Of a stretch of 64,000 nt of DNA, positions 25,285 to 32,894 are shown piece after piece; within the stretch, counting starts at the first letter, position 1, and the number at the start of each line of letters is the position of its first letter. Source of the DNA: Bacillota bacterium (GTDB taxonomy: Bacteria > Bacillota > Clostridia > Lachnospirales > Lachnospiraceae); the NCBI GenBank assembly GCA_023386815.1, contig JAEWIZ010000002.1, positions 186,001 through 250,000 on the forward strand. The letters are read 5' to 3'. Both the position numbers and the translations under genes were made by a program. Under the pieces are notes generated by a model. The model was not told the origin of the DNA. It did not search any database and was given only the letters and a program-made list of their open reading frames with translations.

Positions 25285-25314
25285 AGCCTCTTGGCACATT
25301 TGTACCAGGAGGCT
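25285..25314 (-). terminator. 30-bp hairpin repeat, copy 2, acting as terminator
   Basis: AGCCTC...GAGGCT pairs over 14 bp with one mismatch. On the minus strand it is followed by TTTTTT, 40 bp after the stop codon of the 47-aa membrane peptide, so it looks like that gene's terminator. It matches 18098-18127 at 28 of 30 bases. The left arm could instead pair with GAGGCTT at 25260-25266. Confidence 0.7.
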
Positions 25315-25353
25315 GAGTATTTCTGATGCGGTTCTATGGTAAGTATACAACAC

Positions 25354-25497
25354 TTATAGTGAATTCTTTGCTATATAAATTTTTAATGCTTTAATTGCTA
25401 AGATCAAAGCATATATTGCCAGTACCACCAAACCAAGCAGTATCGCATAAACAAGTAATATTACCAGCCACCATATTCCTATTGCACTAGACACCAT
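25354..25497 (-). CDS. Small hydrophobic membrane protein, 47 aa
   Basis: A short gene starting MVSSAIGIWWLVILLVYAIL, with one long hydrophobic stretch (about 6-36) and a basic tail (IKALKIYIAKNSL). AGGGAGG lies six bases before the ATG, a terminator follows the stop, and a TATAAT (25543-25538, minus strand) lies about 40 bp upstream without a good -35. These signals support a real gene. I do not recognise a family. It lies between the LysR gene and tsf, next to the accessory-block boundary. Confidence 0.6.
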   Translation of the reverse strand: MVSSAIGIWWLVILLVYAILLGLVVLAIYALILAIKALKIYIAKNSL

Positions 25498-25831
25498 ATT
25501 CTACCTCCCTTATAAAGTTAACTTTTCATTGATAATTATTATATTCCTAGTGATTTTGGCTTCCTTTTTACAGCTTTCCACCTGATCTTACCTTCAACTA
25601 TAACGTCAGGTATTTTTCAACTCAACTTCATATCTTAACAGGTGAAATATCAATAAATAACATTTATTATAGCACTATACATGGATGAAATCTACTTTAA
25701 ATCCCACTTTTTAGCATTTATTTTGATAATACTATGGATAAATTCATATATCAACCACTTGGAATTTTTAAAGCTTATTCTTTTAAGGCTTGTTCTTTTG
25801 GCTTATTCTGGTTTTTAATTATCTATGAAGA
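25498..25831. other. AT-rich intergenic DNA upstream of the small membrane gene
   Basis: I see no gene, only short weak inverted repeats. It separates the tsf terminator from the accessory block. Confidence 0.4.
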
Positions 25832-25872
25832 AAAAGTCTATAAACCCTTTAAATTCAGGTTTATAGACTTTT
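25832..25872 (-). terminator. Terminator of the rpsB-tsf transcript
   Basis: Perfect 15-bp arms AAAAGTCTATAAACC (25832-25846) and GGTTTATAGACTTTT (25858-25872) with an 11-base loop. On the minus strand a TTTTTC tail follows. The symmetry would allow it to work on the plus strand as well. Confidence 0.85.
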
Positions 25873-25895
25873 ATAATACAGGCTATAAATTCTTT

Positions 25896-25958
25896 TTATA
25901 AATTAGTCACCATCTGCTTTGCAATCTTCTTAAAGAAGTTGCATCTAGGTATTGATGA
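25896..25958 (-). pseudogene. In-frame partial duplication of the tsf 3' end
   Basis: Directly after the TAG stop of tsf the same frame stays open for 20 codons and ends in TAA at 25896. The codons read SSIPRCNFFKKIAKQMVTNL, where KKIAKQM repeats the end of tsf (EEVAKQM). At DNA level GCAAAGCAGATGG and its surroundings occur in both. It looks like a decayed tandem copy of the gene end, not a separate gene. Confidence 0.55.
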
Positions 25959-26891
25959 CTAGTTGCCCATCTGCTTTGCAACTTCTTCTGCAAAGTTTTC
26001 TACTTTCTTCTCAATACCTTCGCCTGTTTCAAAACGAACGAAGCGTCTGATCTTCATCTCAGCTCCAACTTCTTTGGATACGTTAGCAAGGTATTGTCCT
26101 ACAGATAAATCACCATCTTTTACATAGGTCTGATCTACAAGACAGAATTCCTTTAATTCCTTCTGTAAACGTCCCTCTAACATCTTCTCAATAATGTTTT
26201 CAGGCTTCTTGGAATTGGAAGGATCATTCATAATCTGAGCCTTTAAGATATCTTTCTCATGTGCAATGAACTCAGGAGAAATCTCAGACTGATCAACATA
26301 CTTAGGATTTAAAGCTGCAATTTGCATTGCTACGTTCTTAGCAGCTTCCTGAGTTGCCTCGTTATTTACGGAGCAATCAACATCTACAAGGATACCAATT
26401 CTACCGCCACCGTGGATATAAGATACTACAAAGCCGTTCTCAGCAACAACCTTCTCAAATCTTCTGATTGTCATATTCTCACCAATCACTGCGATCATAG
26501 AAGCTAACTCTTCCTTCACAGTCTTAGCGGTATCTAATGCCCATGCCTCAGCAAGGAATGCATCTACATCTGCTGCAGTTGTCTTAGCTGCCTGTGCAGC
26601 TACTGCTGCAACGAAATCTCTGAACTTATCATTCTTAGCAACGAAGTCTGTCTCTGAATTAACTTCAACGATAGCTGCTACTTTAGCATCAGCGCTTACA
26701 TTAACATCAACAATACCTTCTGCTGCAATTCTTCCAGCTTTCTTCTCTGCTGCTGCAAGTCCTTTTTCTCTTAAGAACTCAACTGCTTTATCCATATCGC
26801 CTTCAGTTGCTGCAAGAGCCTTCTTACAATCCATCATTCCAGCACCAGTCATATCTCTTAAATCTTTTACCATTTTAGCTGTAACTTCCAT
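25959..26891 (-). CDS. tsf: Translation elongation factor Ts
   Basis: EF-Ts exchanges GDP for GTP on EF-Tu. The 310-aa protein has the N-terminal UBA-like domain and signature (MVKDLRDMTGAGMMDCKKAL), KGLAAAEKKAGRIAAEG, and the core VEVNSETDFVAKNDKFRDFV, then the two core subdomains and C-terminal helix ending AEEVAKQMGN. The start is the ATG at 26891, with GGAGG five bases upstream; the upstream in-frame ATG at 26903 overlaps that site. It follows rpsB with an unusually long 278-bp gap that contains a GC-rich hairpin. Confidence 0.98.
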   Translation of the reverse strand: MEVTAKMVKDLRDMTGAGMMDCKKALAATEGDMDKAVEFLREKGLAAAEKKAGRIAAEGIVDVNVSADAKVAAIVEVNSETDFVAKNDKFRDFVAAVAAQAAKTTAADVDAFLAEAWALDTAKTVKEELASMIAVIGENMTIRRFEKVVAENGFVVSYIHGGGRIGILVDVDCSVNNEATQEAAKNVAMQIAALNPKYVDQSEISPEFIAHEKDILKAQIMNDPSNSKKPENIIEKMLEGRLQKELKEFCLVDQTYVKDGDLSVGQYLANVSKEVGAEMKIRRFVRFETGEGIEKKVENFAEEVAKQMGN

Positions 26892-27088
26892 ATTAACCTC
26901 CATTTTCGTGTCTAAGCCGGACAAATCAAGCCGGTAACCTCGCCTATCCTATACTACCTGGCAAGCCTGTCCACAAGCTCTGCACGTATTTTTAATAGTA
27001 GTGTTAAAATCTATATCGTTGAGTACGAGGGCTATGGCTTTCGTAATTGCTTTAAAATCGACAAAAGTTTAATCCCGTATACTCTCAT

Positions 27089-27115
27089 AGTACCCCGCTG
27101 TTAAGGCGGGGTACT
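27089..27115. promoter_or_regulatory. GC-rich hairpin between rpsB and tsf
   Basis: AGTACCCCGC (27089-27098) pairs perfectly with GCGGGGTACT (27106-27115) around seven bases. There is no T-run on the minus strand, so it is probably an attenuating or processing hairpin. It may set the S2 to EF-Ts ratio (inference). Confidence 0.5.
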
Positions 27116-27169
27116 TATAATTCCCTATAATTGAATCAACAAAATGATTCACAAAACAAAATCCTTGAA

Positions 27170-27916
27170 TTACTCAGCAATAGCTTCAGCAAGTTCAGCC
27201 TCATCAGCTACGTCAGCAGAATCAGTTAATTGAACACCCTGATTTGCTTCGATAACAGCGTCAGCCATCTTGGATACGATTAATTTAACCGCTCTGATAG
27301 CATCATCATTACCAGGGATTACGTAATCTAATTCTTCAGGATCACAGTTAGTATCTGCAATACCGATCAAAGGAATACCAAGTGTATGAGCTTCCTGAAT
27401 ACAAATTCTTTCCTTCTTAGGATCTACTACAAAGATAGCATCTGGAGACTTCTTCATGTTTTTGATACCGCCAAGATTCTTCTCAAGCTTTTCCCATTCC
27501 TTCTTTAACTGAATTACTTCTTTCTTAGGAAGAACTTCAAAAGTACCGTCTTCAGACATTCTTTCGATTTCTCTTAATCTTTCAATTCTGCTCTTGATGG
27601 TCTTAAAGTTAGTTAACATACCACCTAACCATCTTTCATTTACAAAGTACATTCCGCAACGCTCAGCTTCTGACTTAACAGCATCCTGTGCCTGCTTTTT
27701 TGTACCAACGAATAATACAGTACCGCCTTCAGCAACAACGTTCTTGATTGCTGTATAAGCTTCGTCAACTTTACCTACAGATTTTTGTAAGTCGATGATA
27801 TAGATACCATTTCTCTCTGTGTAGATGTACTCCGCCATTTTAGGGTTCCATCTTCTTGTTTGGTGTCCAAAATGCACACCAGCTTCCAATAATTGCTTCA
27901 TTGAAATTACGCTCAT
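27170..27916 (-). CDS. rpsB: 30S ribosomal protein S2
   Basis: Ribosomal protein S2, 248 aa, a late-assembling protein of the small subunit. Signatures include LLEAGVHFGHQTRRWNPKM at the N-terminus, IYIIDLQKSVGKVDEAY, GGTVLFVGTKKQAQDAV, ERWLGGMLTNFKTI, DAIFVVDPKKERICIQEA and GIPLIGIADTNCDPEELDYVIPGNDDA. A short acidic tail ends the protein. GGAGG is seven bases before the ATG. It lies downstream of the flagellar cluster on the same strand, but the 293-bp gap in between makes a separate promoter likely. Confidence 0.98.
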   Translation of the reverse strand: MSVISMKQLLEAGVHFGHQTRRWNPKMAEYIYTERNGIYIIDLQKSVGKVDEAYTAIKNVVAEGGTVLFVGTKKQAQDAVKSEAERCGMYFVNERWLGGMLTNFKTIKSRIERLREIERMSEDGTFEVLPKKEVIQLKKEWEKLEKNLGGIKNMKKSPDAIFVVDPKKERICIQEAHTLGIPLIGIADTNCDPEELDYVIPGNDDAIRAVKLIVSKMADAVIEANQGVQLTDSADVADEAELAEAIAE

Positions 27917-28042
27917 AATTTACCTCCGTTTGGTTGTTTTCTTCCGCATATATCATATTTCACACAGACCATTGCTCATTGGCACCACTGCTAAAATCCA
28001 TATGCGTGTTAATTATTAGGATATGAGAAGTCAACTTTAACC

Positions 28043-28166
28043 TCTCATAAAAGGCGCTGTAATCGCGCCATACATGTCAATTATCAGAACATAAATTGCT
28101 TCCAATAAAAGGCACTAATTCGTGCTGTGTATCACGATTACAGGAACACAAACCTGTTCCTATAAT
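28043..28166. repeat. Two tandem copies of a dispersed two-hairpin repeat upstream of rpsB
   Basis: Copy B (28100-28166) reads TTCCAATAAAAGGC, a GGCAC/GTGC hairpin, then CGATTACAGGAAC and a GGAAC/GTTCC hairpin. It aligns along its whole length with the reverse complement of 32790-32872. Copy A (about 28043-28098) is a decayed version sharing ATAAAAGGCGCTG and the GGCGC/GCGCC hairpin. No reading frame is present. The repeat lies in the leader or promoter region of rpsB. Confidence 0.65.
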
Positions 28167-28209
28167 ATGACTACAAGATTATACCATATCACTTCTGCGA
28201 TAGCAAGTA

Positions 28210-28779
28210 CTATTTTAAAGTAATCATCTTAATAATTTCATCATAGCTGGAATTTTCCTTGATCTTAAAATCTGCGGCCTTTATATTGCTGGCTTTTCCT
28301 ACTTTTATAATATACTTATTAAAATCATTTGCATCCTGGATTAGCCCAACCTGAACCAGAACATTGGCAACCTCTTTGGAGTCCATACCTCTTTCAATCG
28401 TAAAGGATATCGTTTGCTTCTTTCCCTGTCCTTTGTCAGGAGCACTGGTCGGCTTCGGTGCCGTAGTTGGTTCCGGTTCAACCGTTGGTTCCGGTGCTTT
28501 CGTAGGGGCAATCGTGACTGTTGGGCTAGGTTCTAGACCAATGGTGGGAGTTGGCTCCGAAATAGGATTAGTCGTAGGTGTTAGCGAGGGAGATGTTACC
28601 TCCTCATTTCCCAGCATCTCATTTAATTTATCATCCTCTTTATCCTCAAAACTCATACCAAGAGCAGTAGCACGTTTCACGACTTCTTCATCAGATATTG
28701 TTCTATTCCCTAAGGTTAAGATGAGGGTCGTAAGAATAATTCCTATTCCCAGACCCCTCATATAATATTTCAATTTCAT
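28210..28779 (-). CDS. Membrane-anchored protein with an MltG-type LysM-like domain, no lytic domain
   Basis: A 189-aa protein: a membrane helix near residues 10-27, a short acidic region, a Pro/Thr/Glu-rich spacer (about 60-120; PTPTIGLEPSPT, APEPTVEPEP), and a C-terminal domain of about 65 residues (SFTIERGMDSKEVANVLVQ, DFNKYIIKVG, SSYDEIIKMI). That domain resembles the LysM-like part found ahead of the catalytic domain in the endolytic transglycosylase MltG. The catalytic part is absent, so it probably binds the cell wall or a partner. The start is the ATG at 28779; a GTG directly before it is possible. It is the last gene of the flagellar line before rpsB. Confidence 0.72.
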   Translation of the reverse strand: MKLKYYMRGLGIGIILTTLILTLGNRTISDEEVVKRATALGMSFEDKEDDKLNEMLGNEEVTSPSLTPTTNPISEPTPTIGLEPSPTVTIAPTKAPEPTVEPEPTTAPKPTSAPDKGQGKKQTISFTIERGMDSKEVANVLVQVGLIQDANDFNKYIIKVGKASNIKAADFKIKENSSYDEIIKMITLK

Positions 28780-28798
28780 CACAGCACCAAGCCTTCCC

Positions 28799-29491
28799 TT
28801 ATTTCTTACCTTTAAACAAATCTAGCACCAATTTAACCTCACCTTGACCCATTCCCAGGAATTTAGAAATCTCCATTACGGATTTTCCTTGAGAATAGAG
28901 AGCTAAAATTTGTGTATTATTGTTCGAATTTAGACTGTTCAGTGAGGGCATTTCAGCTTCCGAAATTGCTTGGGAATCTTTTAATTGACTCTGTGTGAGC
29001 TGAGATTTTACTACTGCCTGATCGGGCATAACATTCTTAACAGCTTTAGATGCTTGTAATTTTTCTATCGCTGTTTTACCTTCAAGAATATCCTGAACCT
29101 TCTTTTTTGATACATCAATTTCTTTAACAGCAGCTTTTAATTCCTTTTCTTTATCATTTAACATATTGTAAAGGAACACTACTTCCTCATGATTACGCTT
29201 TATCTTCTCAAGAATTTGATCAGAAAATTCATTCACTGCAATGATTTTTTCATTGGAAATCTTACTCAAAGTATCGTCTGTGCTTATAATTGTCTCTTCG
29301 CTGATGTCGTTTAGACGATCCTGTATTTTCTCCATCAGTTTTTTCTTATCCTCTTCGGATATATTATCCTCGAAAGAAAATGGAATCATAGTATTCTTGC
29401 CATCCGTCTTGCCATTTTTATCGATCAGTCGACAGCTTACTACAATAATGATAATACCTATAATAATTAATACAATTTCTAACGGACCCAT
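28799..29491 (-). CDS. DUF6115-like membrane protein of the flagellar cluster
   Basis: A 230-aa protein with one N-terminal membrane helix (GPLEIVLIIIGIIIIVVSC), a long charged coiled-coil region (about 50-150), a Gln/Ser-rich stretch and a C-terminal helix-turn-helix-like segment (ILALYSQGKSVMEISKFLGMGQGEVKLVL). I recall this layout as DUF6115, found after fliA in clostridial flagellar clusters. The ATG at 29491 has GGAG six bases upstream; upstream in-frame starts lack a site. The function is unknown. The C-terminal segment looks like a sigma-factor or resolvase-type helix-turn-helix, but DNA binding by a membrane protein is unproven. Confidence 0.72.
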   Translation of the reverse strand: MGPLEIVLIIIGIIIIVVSCRLIDKNGKTDGKNTMIPFSFEDNISEEDKKKLMEKIQDRLNDISEETIISTDDTLSKISNEKIIAVNEFSDQILEKIKRNHEEVVFLYNMLNDKEKELKAAVKEIDVSKKKVQDILEGKTAIEKLQASKAVKNVMPDQAVVKSQLTQSQLKDSQAISEAEMPSLNSLNSNNNTQILALYSQGKSVMEISKFLGMGQGEVKLVLDLFKGKK

Positions 29492-29580
29492 GTATATCTC
29501 CATTCTAATAAATCTTAGATGATTTTCGTTCAAAAGCCGATTCATTGAATTTTATTCACTGACTTTTGTCGTATAAAGCA

Positions 29581-29886
29581 TTAGATCTTTATATCAAATC
29601 CCCCGCTTCTCGGAGGTACCTTAGTATTCTTCTTCTCTTCCTGCTTCCCTTTTTTCTTCTTATTGCGGGAAGAATCATACTCATTGCTTCCTTTTTCTTT
29701 TGCATCATAATGAAGTTCGGGATTTTCCGATTTCGTCGTACCCTGGGGTTTTTGATGCTGCTGCTCGACCAAGTTCTGAAAATTCTGACCAATTACATTC
29801 TGAGCATGCTGTATTCTTTGATTTTCCATATGCTTATACTGAGATACCTCTGGTAGCTTTACAAGATCAATTCGGTTAACAGCCAT
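29581..29886 (-). CDS. Hypothetical flagellar-cluster protein, 101 aa
   Basis: A small, charged, Gln/Lys/Glu-rich soluble protein starting MAVNRIDLVKLPEVSQYKHM and ending with GGFDIKI. I do not recognise a domain. The middle (QRIQHAQNVIGQNFQNLVEQQHQ) is a likely amphipathic helix. The ATG at 29886 is favoured over one four codons earlier, although neither has a strong ribosome site. It lies between the FapA-like gene and the DUF6115-like gene in the same direction, so it is probably co-transcribed with the tail of the fla/che cluster. Confidence 0.62.
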   Translation of the reverse strand: MAVNRIDLVKLPEVSQYKHMENQRIQHAQNVIGQNFQNLVEQQHQKPQGTTKSENPELHYDAKEKGSNEYDSSRNKKKKGKQEEKKNTKVPPRSGGFDIKI

Positions 29887-29943
29887 CTTAATTACCATGC
29901 CTTTCTAAGTAACTGCAAACTTTGAGCCGCAGGTACAAATTTG

Positions 29944-29967
29944 TGTGTGAAAATTCATTTTCACACA
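29944..29967. promoter_or_regulatory. Hairpin upstream of the 101-aa hypothetical gene
   Basis: TGTGTGAAAAT and ATTTTCACACA are perfect 11-bp arms with a two-base centre. It lies between the FapA-like gene and the next gene, with no T-run on the minus strand. It could be a processing hairpin or a protein site. Confidence 0.4.
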
Positions 29968-29990
29968 ACACTCCTCACTAAAGATACGAC

Positions 29991-31592
29991 TTATATGGGT
30001 AATACTTTGATATCTGCACGATCCCTGACAAATTTGCTATGATGTATCTCTTGACGTACATAATAATTAACATTTGATATTACCAGCTTCGTACCGGGAT
30101 ATACAATATCAGATACCTTAATAACGCCTGCGCTTTTATTATCTATCTCAAGTCGCAGGATCTCGTAACGAGCCCGTGACTCCTTGATCTGTGCTTCCAG
30201 CATGATATTGTTCTGAGTAACCTGCTTTAGGTATTCTTTCTTTTCCTCAGTAAGCTGCATTCCCATGGAGAGCCTTTTTCGGTATAAAACTAAAGCCTGA
30301 GCTATCTTCTCCTTATCAGCCATCATGCTAGCAATATTTTTCTCAAGTTCTCTAAATTCTGCAATTACTTTAGGGTCAATTCCAACCTCCAGCAAGGTTA
30401 CTGTTCCCATCATTGACCCCGCCGTTCTTACGGAAATCATAGATCCGGACCGAATCTCCCCACCTGTAACGAATCCTCTTTTTCCTCCTACAATAACGTC
30501 TCCTTTTGCAGAAACCTTGCAATGAAGGATCGACTCTGTTGAAACATAACCACCGGATATTACTTCCGCATTCTCTAAAAATTTTGATATTATATTCCCA
30601 TTTGCCTTCAGGGTTCCCTTGTTCATCCCCTGCATTCCACGCTTTAAGACAATTTGTCCTCCTGCTTCAATATAGGCGCCTTCTACAACACCATTTACTT
30701 CCACATCACCACGGGCATGAATGGAATATCCGGTAATCACATTACCTTTTACGACAACATTACCTTCATAAACAATATCACCCGTAGAAGCATCCACATC
30801 GGCACGAACTTCGTAGGTATCAGATACGAATACTCTGCCATCAGTTAAAGTTACATGTCCATCAACTTGTGAAAACATCTTTAACCCATCGGGGGATAAT
30901 TGAATGTTTTTGCCATGTCGTAACACTTTATTATTTATTTTTAAGGGACGAATTACAGTTCCACATACATCAATCCCCGGCTTACCAAGTTCCATCGGGG
31001 TAAGTGTCGCCAGTAAATCCCCCTTATTGCAGTGACTTATGATATCAAGCTGATGAAAGTCCACAGATCCATCTTCATTTCGCTTAGGCTTAAGACTTAG
31101 ATCTGTATTAAAATGATAAGTTATGATAGCATCCCGCCCTTGTACCGGATGAGTTGCTTCAGCCAGTATGTAATCCGTACAATATTTTCTTTCCGCTAAA
31201 AAGTTATTTATTTCTACTTCATTAACTCCGTACTTCACCCCACTGCGAACCATTGCGTTAATAATATCTTGTTTCGATAATAACATTCCTTCATTTGCAG
31301 GAGGATAAAACCTTGCTTTGGCATACATTCGCTCTTCCATAATATAAATGGAAACATACTCGTCCAACCTTGGTATTGGTAATGGTGATATCTTAACCTC
31401 AACCATTCCCTTTAAGGATGTTAAAGCTCTCCCAATAGCAATTTTATCAAATTCATAGAATTTCTGATCCATCAGATAATTACTGATTTCTTCATAATAG
31501 ACAGGCTCTCCCGCTTCTTCCGGCTCATAGAGTCTCAAATAAGTTCCATCGTCCTTTGTAACTAACTGAAAGTAACCATTCTTCCCACTCAT
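29991..31592 (-). CDS. FapA-family protein (DUF342)
   Basis: A 533-aa protein of the FapA/DUF342 family. The N-terminal part (1-160) is a mixed domain. The middle (about 180-400) is the conserved region: GDLLATLTPMELGKPGIDVCG, then a beta-helix-like series of short strands (VVVKGNVITGYSIHARGDVEVNGVV, GQIVLKRGMQGMNKG). The last 110 residues contain a coiled coil (REL to EILRLEID). The beta repeats resemble those of bactofilin, the polymer former encoded at 16 kb. Members often sit in flagellar clusters of clostridia; the role is not known to me. GGAGG precedes the ATG. Confidence 0.85.
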   Translation of the reverse strand: MSGKNGYFQLVTKDDGTYLRLYEPEEAGEPVYYEEISNYLMDQKFYEFDKIAIGRALTSLKGMVEVKISPLPIPRLDEYVSIYIMEERMYAKARFYPPANEGMLLSKQDIINAMVRSGVKYGVNEVEINNFLAERKYCTDYILAEATHPVQGRDAIITYHFNTDLSLKPKRNEDGSVDFHQLDIISHCNKGDLLATLTPMELGKPGIDVCGTVIRPLKINNKVLRHGKNIQLSPDGLKMFSQVDGHVTLTDGRVFVSDTYEVRADVDASTGDIVYEGNVVVKGNVITGYSIHARGDVEVNGVVEGAYIEAGGQIVLKRGMQGMNKGTLKANGNIISKFLENAEVISGGYVSTESILHCKVSAKGDVIVGGKRGFVTGGEIRSGSMISVRTAGSMMGTVTLLEVGIDPKVIAEFRELEKNIASMMADKEKIAQALVLYRKRLSMGMQLTEEKKEYLKQVTQNNIMLEAQIKESRARYEILRLEIDNKSAGVIKVSDIVYPGTKLVISNVNYYVRQEIHHSKFVRDRADIKVLPI

Positions 31593-31679
31593 GTTTCTCC
31601 TCCTACGTATTCCCCCTGCTTCCGCCTCCCAATGCGGTTGACCTCTGTAGCAAGACCGCCGATTTACGGTACACCACTT

Positions 31680-32450
31680 TTAATATCCAGCAAAGAGCTC
31701 CATATTATTATTTCCGAGTCGCAACTTCATCTTCTGTAATGCTTTCGTATGCAATTGAGAAATCCTCGACTCCGATACTTCCAGAATACGACTGATTTCT
31801 TTTAAGGTTAGTTCTTCATAGTAATAGAGAATAATTACCTTTTTTTCCTTTTCTGTTAGAGTCTCCAAAGTTTTTATTAATGTTTCTTTTAATTCCTGCT
31901 TCTCCACGATTCGATCCGGTTGATCAAACTCCGCTTTTAAACTTTGTTCTACTTTCGATTCCGAGCCTTGATCCATAAATTCATCCAAGGAAATAATATT
32001 AGAAACTTTGGTCTGATTCTGCCAGTTCTCAAACTCCTCCACCGATATATCTAATTCACCCGCTACTTCTTCATCGCTAGCCATTCGTCCATATTTCACT
32101 TCTAAATTGTGGTAAGCCAAATCCATTTTTCTTTGCTTTTGCCTGATACTTCTGGGTATCCAGTCCATCTTGCGAATTTGATCTAAGACTGCACCTCTGA
32201 TCCGAAGCGAGGCATAGGTTTCGAACTTGACACCTTTAGAATAATCAAATTTATCGATTGCGTCAATTAAGCCAAAGGTACCATAACCAACTAAATCATC
32301 GTATTCCACGTTGTATCCTAAATACATGCTTAACCGGCCTGCTACCAATTTTACTAATCCTGCATATTCAATTATTATTTTTTCCTGAAGTTCTGGAGTT
32401 CTTTTTTTTGCATACTCTTCCCAGAGCTTTTGTTTGTAGTCTGCGTTCAT
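31680..32450 (-). CDS. fliA: Flagellar/motility RNA polymerase sigma factor, FliA/WhiG family
   Basis: Sigma-28 (SigD in Bacillus), 256 aa, which directs late flagellar, chemoreceptor and autolysin genes. Region 2 is seen as VEYDDLVGYGTFGLIDAIDKFDYSKGVKFETYASLRIRGAVLDQIRKMDWIPRSIRQ, read here in parts: DDLVGYGTFGLIDAIDKF and KFETYASLRIRGA. Region 3 has GRMASDEEVAGELDISVEEF, and region 4 has LTLKEISRILEVSESRISQLH. GGAGG lies four bases before the ATG. It follows the 91-aa membrane protein gene and precedes the FapA-like gene. No anti-sigma flgM gene is in the window. Confidence 0.97.
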   Translation of the reverse strand: MNADYKQKLWEEYAKKRTPELQEKIIIEYAGLVKLVAGRLSMYLGYNVEYDDLVGYGTFGLIDAIDKFDYSKGVKFETYASLRIRGAVLDQIRKMDWIPRSIRQKQRKMDLAYHNLEVKYGRMASDEEVAGELDISVEEFENWQNQTKVSNIISLDEFMDQGSESKVEQSLKAEFDQPDRIVEKQELKETLIKTLETLTEKEKKVIILYYYEELTLKEISRILEVSESRISQLHTKALQKMKLRLGNNNMELFAGY

Positions 32451-32493
32451 AGCTCCTCCTGAAATCCACCTAATTATTTATACAGAAGTCCTT

Positions 32494-32769
32494 CTATTCT
32501 TCTTCCGGTTGTTGCTCTTCTTCCTGCTTTTCCTCTGTTTGTTCTTTTTTAGCAAATTTCGTAAGTGCCACTTTAATCACTGCTTTTACTATCAATCCCA
32601 GAATATAAAAAATGATGATAACCAAAAGTAAACGTTTGAAAGCAGTAACAATTTCTACTTGATTAATGATGTTGATCACACTTGTAATAGCTGCTGCGAC
32701 CAATGTGATAAATGGCGGTATATATCGTTCCTTCGTATTTATCCCTCCATTCGTAAAAGAAGGAGGCAA
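32494..32769 (-). CDS. Small membrane protein of the flagellar cluster
   Basis: A protein of up to 91 aa with two hydrophobic helices (YIPPFITLVAAAITSVINII and LLLVIIIFYILGLIVKAVI) and a Glu/Gln-rich tail (EEKQEEEQQPEEE). It lies between cheD and fliA, where relatives carry a similar small protein. The start is unclear: the frame has no ATG before the conserved part. TTG at 32769 is the first start-type codon. A GGAGG at 32744-32748 would suit a start a few codons later (INTKERY), where only ATA or ACG codons occur. Either a non-standard start is used or translation is poor. Confidence 0.62.
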   Translation of the reverse strand: MPPSFTNGGINTKERYIPPFITLVAAAITSVINIINQVEIVTAFKRLLLVIIIFYILGLIVKAVIKVALTKFAKKEQTEEKQEEEQQPEEE

Positions 32770-32789
32770 TCAAAAAAAAGCCTGCCCTC

Positions 32790-32872
32790 TTCCGATAACT
32801 TATATTACAGGAACTAAGTTCCTGTTCCTGTAATCGAGATGCACGGCGCATATTCAGCGCCTTTTATCGGAA
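32790..32872 (-). repeat. Dispersed two-hairpin repeat, copy C, with terminal inverted repeats
   Basis: An 83-bp element bounded by TTCCGATAA and TTATCGGAA. It contains two hairpins, ATTACAGGAAC.../...GTTCCTGTAAT and GGCGC/GCGCC. Its reverse complement aligns with 28100-28166. A second TTCCGATAACTTATATT lies at 32885-32901, spanning the cheD stop codon. Confidence 0.65.
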
Positions 32873-32894
32873 GTACAATGCAACTTCCGATAAC

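Noticed and set aside
28043..28166. CRISPR-like array upstream of rpsB
   Set aside because: Only two diverged tandem units, each with internal hairpins and no unique spacers; better explained as a dispersed repeat.
32790..32798. TTCCGATAA as a sigma-28 -10 element
   Set aside because: It resembles the CCGATA core, but no TAAA box lies at the right distance and the same sequence is the terminal repeat of the dispersed element.
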